Origin: an uncultured Lachnospiraceae bacterium
Lineage (GTDB): Bacteria > Bacillota > Clostridia > Lachnospirales > Lachnospiraceae
NCBI GenBank assembly: GCA_902782715.1
Contig: CACZOG010000254.1
Location: forward strand, 1-10,096
Direction of reading: 5' to 3'
DNA length: 10,096 bases
Numbering within the stretch: the first letter of the stretch is position 1; each line of letters opens with the position of its first letter. This document shows positions 6,937-10,096 of this stretch, one piece after another. The translations under genes and the position numbers were made by a program. The notes beneath the pieces are model-generated. The model had not been told where the DNA came from. It searched no databases and saw only the letters and a program-made list of their open reading frames with translations.

Positions 6937-7869
6937 ATGATTGAGATTAGACATTTATACAAAAGATACGGAAGATTTTTGGCATTAAACGATTTCTCGC
7001 TTAACGTGGGAAACGGTGAACTGTTCGGATTTGTCGGCTCGAACGGAGCAGGCAAGACCACGACAATGAGGATCTGCGTCGGCCTTTTAAGAGCCGATGG
7101 CGGAGAAGTTTTAATTGACGGTCAGAATATGTTAAGAGACCACAGGGCTCTTGCAGACAAGGTGGGATACGTTCCCGACTATTTCGGTGTATACAAAAGC
7201 CTTACCGCTTCCGAATATCTGCACTTTTTTGCAAGTGCATACGGAATATACGGCAAAGAAGCTGACAGTCTTACCGACGAACTTCTTGATCTTGTCAATC
7301 TGACAACTAAGAAGAACACCGATGTTAACGGATTGAGCCGAGGCATGAAACAAAGACTCTGCCTTGCAAGAGGTCTTGTTCACAACCCGGATATCCTTTT
7401 CCTCGATGAGCCTGCCAGCGGACTGGATCCCAAGGCAAGATACGAACTTAAGGAAATTCTTAAGAATCTCTCCGCAATGGGAAAGACGATCATCATCAGT
7501 TCACATATCCTTCCCGAACTTGCCGAGATGTGTACGTCTGTCGGAATCATAGACAAAGGGCATCTTGTGCTTCAGGGAAGCATTGAAGAGATTCACAGAG
7601 CGGCAGCCATGTCTTCTCCTCTTAACCTTACGGTTTCGGAAGAACAGATAGATGATGTATTCAATATCCTTAAGGAAAACCCTTTCGTACAGAAAGTTAC
7701 CGCACAGGGAAGCATCTTAAAGATCGTATTTACCGGAACCAAAGAAGACGAATCTGCGATGCTTAACAATCTTATCACTTCAAATATCAGAGTAAACAGT
7801 TTCTATCGTGAGGAAGGCTCGCTTGAAAGTCTTTTCATGCAGATCGTAACAGGCAGAAATAACAAATAA
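6937..7869 (+). CDS. ABC transporter ATP-binding protein (ABC-2 type)
   Basis: This is a 310-residue cytoplasmic ATPase that should pair with the permease encoded next. Walker A is GSNGAGKT (34-41), the signature is LSRGMKQR (133-140), Walker B is ILFLDEP (153-159), followed by the D-loop SGLDP (161-165) and the switch histidine in SSHIL (His190). The Q-loop position reads GYVPDYFG, with Asp where classical ABC proteins have Gln; ABC-2 exporters often carry Glu or another residue there. Residues from about 225 on form a C-terminal regulatory-like extension (NLTVSEEQIDDVFNILKENP) common in CcmA/NatA/GldA-type ATPases. ATG 6937 has CGGAG eight bases upstream. The ATPase fold is certain; the substrate cannot be told from this gene. 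Confidence 0.96.
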   Translation: MIEIRHLYKRYGRFLALNDFSLNVGNGELFGFVGSNGAGKTTTMRICVGLLRADGGEVLIDGQNMLRDHRALADKVGYVPDYFGVYKSLTASEYLHFFASAYGIYGKEADSLTDELLDLVNLTTKKNTDVNGLSRGMKQRLCLARGLVHNPDILFLDEPASGLDPKARYELKEILKNLSAMGKTIIISSHILPELAEMCTSVGIIDKGHLVLQGSIEEIHRAAAMSSPLNLTVSEEQIDDVFNILKENPFVQKVTAQGSILKIVFTGTKEDESAMLNNLITSNIRVNSFYREEGSLESLFMQIVTGRNNK

Positions 7870-7870
7870 A

Positions 7871-7884
7871 TCGTTAATCGTTAA
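7871..7884 (+). repeat. Tandem TCGTTAA heptamer in the ATPase-permease gap
   Basis: Two exact copies of TCGTTAA stand head to tail, the second running into the TAAGGAG ribosome site of the permease gene. It is short enough to be chance, and no function is assigned. Confidence 0.4.
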
Positions 7885-7893
7885 GGAGTCACA

Positions 7894-8871
7894 ATGAGTA
7901 ACACCAAAACAAAGAAAAATAAAAAAAATGCCGTTCTTTTTAAAGAAATGACCATGGATATGAAGAGAGCCAAGATAATGGTCATCATGCTGATAATCAA
8001 TCTTGTGCTCGCACCCATAGCGGTCGGCTTTTTCATAGGAATAGGAACAGCGGGAATGCAGGGCGCGTTAAGTTATCGTGTACTGGCATGGTATCTTATC
8101 GCCATGGTTTATGTCGAAGCGACGATCCTTTTGTTCATTACGCCTGCGATCACCGCGGGAAGTGTTTCACTTGAAAAGGAAAGACAGACTCTGGATGTTC
8201 TTCTTACAACGAGAATGACACCCTGGGAGATAATTAAAGGAAAATATTTTTCCAATCTTTTGTTCCTTTCGCTCATGGTGCTTTCGACATTTCCTCTGCT
8301 TGCGATAGTATTCATATACGGCGGTATTTCGTTCTTCCATCTTATCTACATAGGACTTACGCTTTTCGTATTTATCGCTTTTATATCATGCTTTGGAGTA
8401 TTCTTCTCAACAGCTACAAAGAATACTGTTTTGTCGGTAATCCTGACATACATCTTTATGCTGTTTTATATCGTGGTCACCATGGCGGTCCCTTTTATCC
8501 TGATGCTTATAGTAGCTCTGTTAAACGAATACATTTACTATGACAAAGAAATATTTGCTTTTATAACGGACAGACATTTCTTATACGGAGATCCTTTATT
8601 CCTTTCGGGTACATTAAGTCCCGTCTATATGATATTCGATGCCGTAGGAAACTCGATCGGATATGAAATTGACGGAACCGGTATTCAGGGAATGATATCT
8701 TTCTGCGATACTGATATGCTTCCGCATTTTACTGAAAGAAACCTTCTTATGAAAGCCTGGACGCCGATAAGCATGATCGAAATGCTCCTTATAACATTCG
8801 GTGTTTTAAGACTTTCTGCTGTTATTCTTAACCCTGTAAAAGGAAAGAAAAGAAAGAAAAAAGGTAAATAA
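7894..8871 (+). CDS. ABC-2 type transporter permease
   Basis: This 325-residue integral membrane protein has about six helices: roughly 28-50, 62-88, 119-142, 147-170, 177-210 and 291-311. Lysine-rich segments at both ends (KTKKNKK at the start, KGKKRKKKGK at the end) suit a cytoplasmic location. The stretch EKERQTLDVLLTTRMTPWEI (94-113), between the second and third helices, is the conserved cytoplasmic coupling region of ABC-2 permeases of the NosY/GldF class, which contacts the ATPase. A roughly 80-residue loop (210-290) before the last helix is probably outside. GGAG (7885-7888) lies five bases before the ATG. The gene follows the ATPase by 24 bases and precedes the next start by two bases, so the three are almost surely cotranscribed. 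The transported molecule is unknown; the lack of a large periplasmic macB-like domain argues against a FtsX/MacB-type function. Confidence 0.92.
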   Translation: MSNTKTKKNKKNAVLFKEMTMDMKRAKIMVIMLIINLVLAPIAVGFFIGIGTAGMQGALSYRVLAWYLIAMVYVEATILLFITPAITAGSVSLEKERQTLDVLLTTRMTPWEIIKGKYFSNLLFLSLMVLSTFPLLAIVFIYGGISFFHLIYIGLTLFVFIAFISCFGVFFSTATKNTVLSVILTYIFMLFYIVVTMAVPFILMLIVALLNEYIYYDKEIFAFITDRHFLYGDPLFLSGTLSPVYMIFDAVGNSIGYEIDGTGIQGMISFCDTDMLPHFTERNLLMKAWTPISMIEMLLITFGVLRLSAVILNPVKGKKRKKKGK

Positions 8872-8873
8872 TT

Positions 8874-10096
8874 ATGGAAATTGACAAAAGGATCGAACAA
8901 ATTGTCAAAAGCGCCAGAAAGAGGCTTTGTAAGATAAAATTTTATAAGGCCCTTTTATTGTTTTTGATCATAGGATTATGTGTCTGGGGAATATTCCAGA
9001 CAATAGCTCTTATTGTGCCTTTTTACAGTGCACCGTTAGTGGGAATAGCCGCATGCATGGCTATAATCGTTGCGGGGATCGTCATAACGATAATCCGTTA
9101 TCCTTCCATGAAGGAAGCGGCTCTCAAACTTGATTCAAAAGGCTTCAACGAGAGAGTGACAACATCCATGCAGCTTAAGGGCAAACAGGATGTTTTCTCG
9201 ACGATTCAGAAGAACGATACCATTGCAAAAACTAACGGAATATCGATGAGAAAAATATTCCCGTTAAGAATAAACAAGCTGCTTTTCCTCTTTTTGTTCT
9301 TAAGTGCGATCTTCGTGCTTACGACGGCCATGATGCCTGCAAAATCAAAGGAACTGGCTGTTGAAAACCATCTTCTCGCAGAGGAGATCAAAGAAGCCGA
9401 AGAAGAACTTGAAGACGTGGTAGCCGAGATCATACAGACTCATGACTTAACCGCAGAGGAAGTTCAGAAACTCGAAGAAATGGTTGAGGAAGGCAAGAAA
9501 GAACTTAAAGAATGCGAAGATGCAAATGAAGTTGGTAAGGTTAAAGACCGTATCGAAACGAAGATGTATGAATACATCGGAGAAAACTTAACGGATATCA
9601 ACAAAAGAGAGGCCGAGGCAATAAATAACGGACTCGAAGCCGCTAAGAACGGTGAAGTCAAGACCAAGGATCAGGAGGAAATTGCCAAAGAACTTGAAGA
9701 ACTCGCCAAGAAAAATCAGGACGAAGAACTTCAAAAGACTGCAGAACAGATGCAGAATGAAATAAACGAAAACGGACAGGTTTCCGATGAAACCGCAAAC
9801 CAGGCTCAGGAACAGCTTCAGCCTTATATAAATCCTAATGGTAATCCGGCACAGAATCCGGGAGGCGATCCTTATCAGAATCAAAACGGACAGCAGGGCC
9901 AGCAGGGCGGCCAGCAGCAGGGCGGTCAGAACGGCCAGAACGGACAACAGGGACCTGACGGCCAGAACGGACAGAATGGCGGACAGCAGGGCCAGAACGG
10001 ACAGCAGGGACCTGACGGACAGAATGGACAGAACGGTGGTCAGCAAGGTCAGAACGGACAGCAGAACGGCGGACAGCAGCAGGGCGGTCAGCAGCA
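8874..10096 (+). CDS. DUF4175-like membrane protein with charged helical region and Q/G/N repeat tail (3'-partial)
   Basis: The frame is open to the right edge (407 codons seen, no stop). Two membrane helices lie at about 27-48 and 52-74 and a third at about 135-154. Between them, YPSMKEAALKLDSKGFNERV with TTSMQL resembles the segment between the helices of DUF4175-type proteins (an Asp/Lys, then a glycine, then ERVTT). Residues 158-312 are rich in Glu, Lys and Ala (AEEIKEAEEELEDVVAEI), predicted to be long helices or coiled coil. From 335 the chain becomes Gln/Gly/Asn-rich with GPD and GQN triplets. The ATG follows the permease stop by two bases, with only AAGG upstream, so translation probably depends on coupling. 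The function is unknown. In related gene sets such a protein precedes MoxR, DUF58 and transglutaminase-like genes, which would lie past the edge. The family assignment is from memory of the pattern, not from a search. Confidence 0.75.
   Translation, partial: MEIDKRIEQIVKSARKRLCKIKFYKALLLFLIIGLCVWGIFQTIALIVPFYSAPLVGIAACMAIIVAGIVITIIRYPSMKEAALKLDSKGFNERVTTSMQLKGKQDVFSTIQKNDTIAKTNGISMRKIFPLRINKLLFLFLFLSAIFVLTTAMMPAKSKELAVENHLLAEEIKEAEEELEDVVAEIIQTHDLTAEEVQKLEEMVEEGKKELKECEDANEVGKVKDRIETKMYEYIGENLTDINKREAEAINNGLEAAKNGEVKTKDQEEIAKELEELAKKNQDEELQKTAEQMQNEINENGQVSDETANQAQEQLQPYINPNGNPAQNPGGDPYQNQNGQQGQQGGQQQGGQNGQNGQQGPDGQNGQNGGQQGQNGQQGPDGQNGQNGGQQGQNGQQNGGQQQGGQQ
9933..10064 (+). repeat. 57-bp tandem coding repeat (collagen-like Q/G/N tail)
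   Basis: Residues 354-372 and 373-391 of the last gene are two identical 19-residue units (GQNGQQGPDGQNGQNGGQQ), at 9933-9989 and 9990-10046. A third partial copy (GQNGQQ) covers 10047-10064. The two DNA copies differ at seven positions, all third codon positions and all synonymous. Shorter irregular GQQ, GGQ and GQN triplets flank them on both sides and continue to the window end. Confidence 0.9.

Noticed and set aside
9588..10046. Long open reverse-strand frame opposite the last gene, with a hydrophobic Leu/Ser/Val-rich translation
   Set aside because: It is the mirror of Gln/Glu/Lys codons in a repetitive gene. It has no ribosome site of its own, and its repeats match the sense repeats exactly.
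9880..10096. Possible CRISPR-like or minisatellite array
   Set aside because: The units are in frame, have no unique spacers and differ only at third codon positions, so this is a coding repeat.

Overview
The window looks like a chromosomal stretch from an AT-leaning, low-to-mid GC Gram-positive anaerobe. The best guess is a fibre-degrading Lachnospiraceae member (Butyrivibrio-like) or a related Clostridia. This rests on the GH9-CBM3c-CBM3 architecture of the cellulase, strong AGGAGG-type ribosome binding sites, tight gene spacing and codon choice. The genus is an inference. All genes lie on the + strand; I see no RNA genes, mobile elements, CRISPR arrays or attachment sites.

Region 1 (2-2590) is the 3' portion of a secreted modular cellulase: a family 9 glycoside hydrolase domain, a fused CBM3c module, an Asn-rich linker and a C-terminal CBM3. 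Its N-terminus lies outside the window.

Region 2 (2681-4073) is a two-gene regulatory unit. A small ECF sigma factor, probably starting at a TTG codon, overlaps by 8 bases a single-pass membrane protein with the layout of an anti-sigma factor. That protein has no zinc-binding ZAS motif and ends in an extracytoplasmic domain I cannot assign. The pair lies directly downstream of the cellulase, which invites the idea of polysaccharide- or envelope-responsive control, but no target promoter is visible.

Region 3 (4163 to the right edge) begins after a plausible sigma-A promoter and reads as one operon. It encodes a 917-residue exported membrane-anchored protein with an alpha/beta (amidotransferase-like, apparently non-catalytic) domain interrupted by a strikingly Tyr/Asp-rich segment; an ABC ATPase; an ABC-2-type permease; and a membrane protein with a long charged helical region and a collagen-like Gln/Gly/Asn repeat tail, cut by the right edge. 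The last gene resembles DUF4175-type proteins. In many bacteria such gene sets continue into MoxR ATPase, DUF58 and transglutaminase-like genes. I infer an envelope-associated ABC system of unknown substrate; this operon is the least understood and most interesting part of the window.
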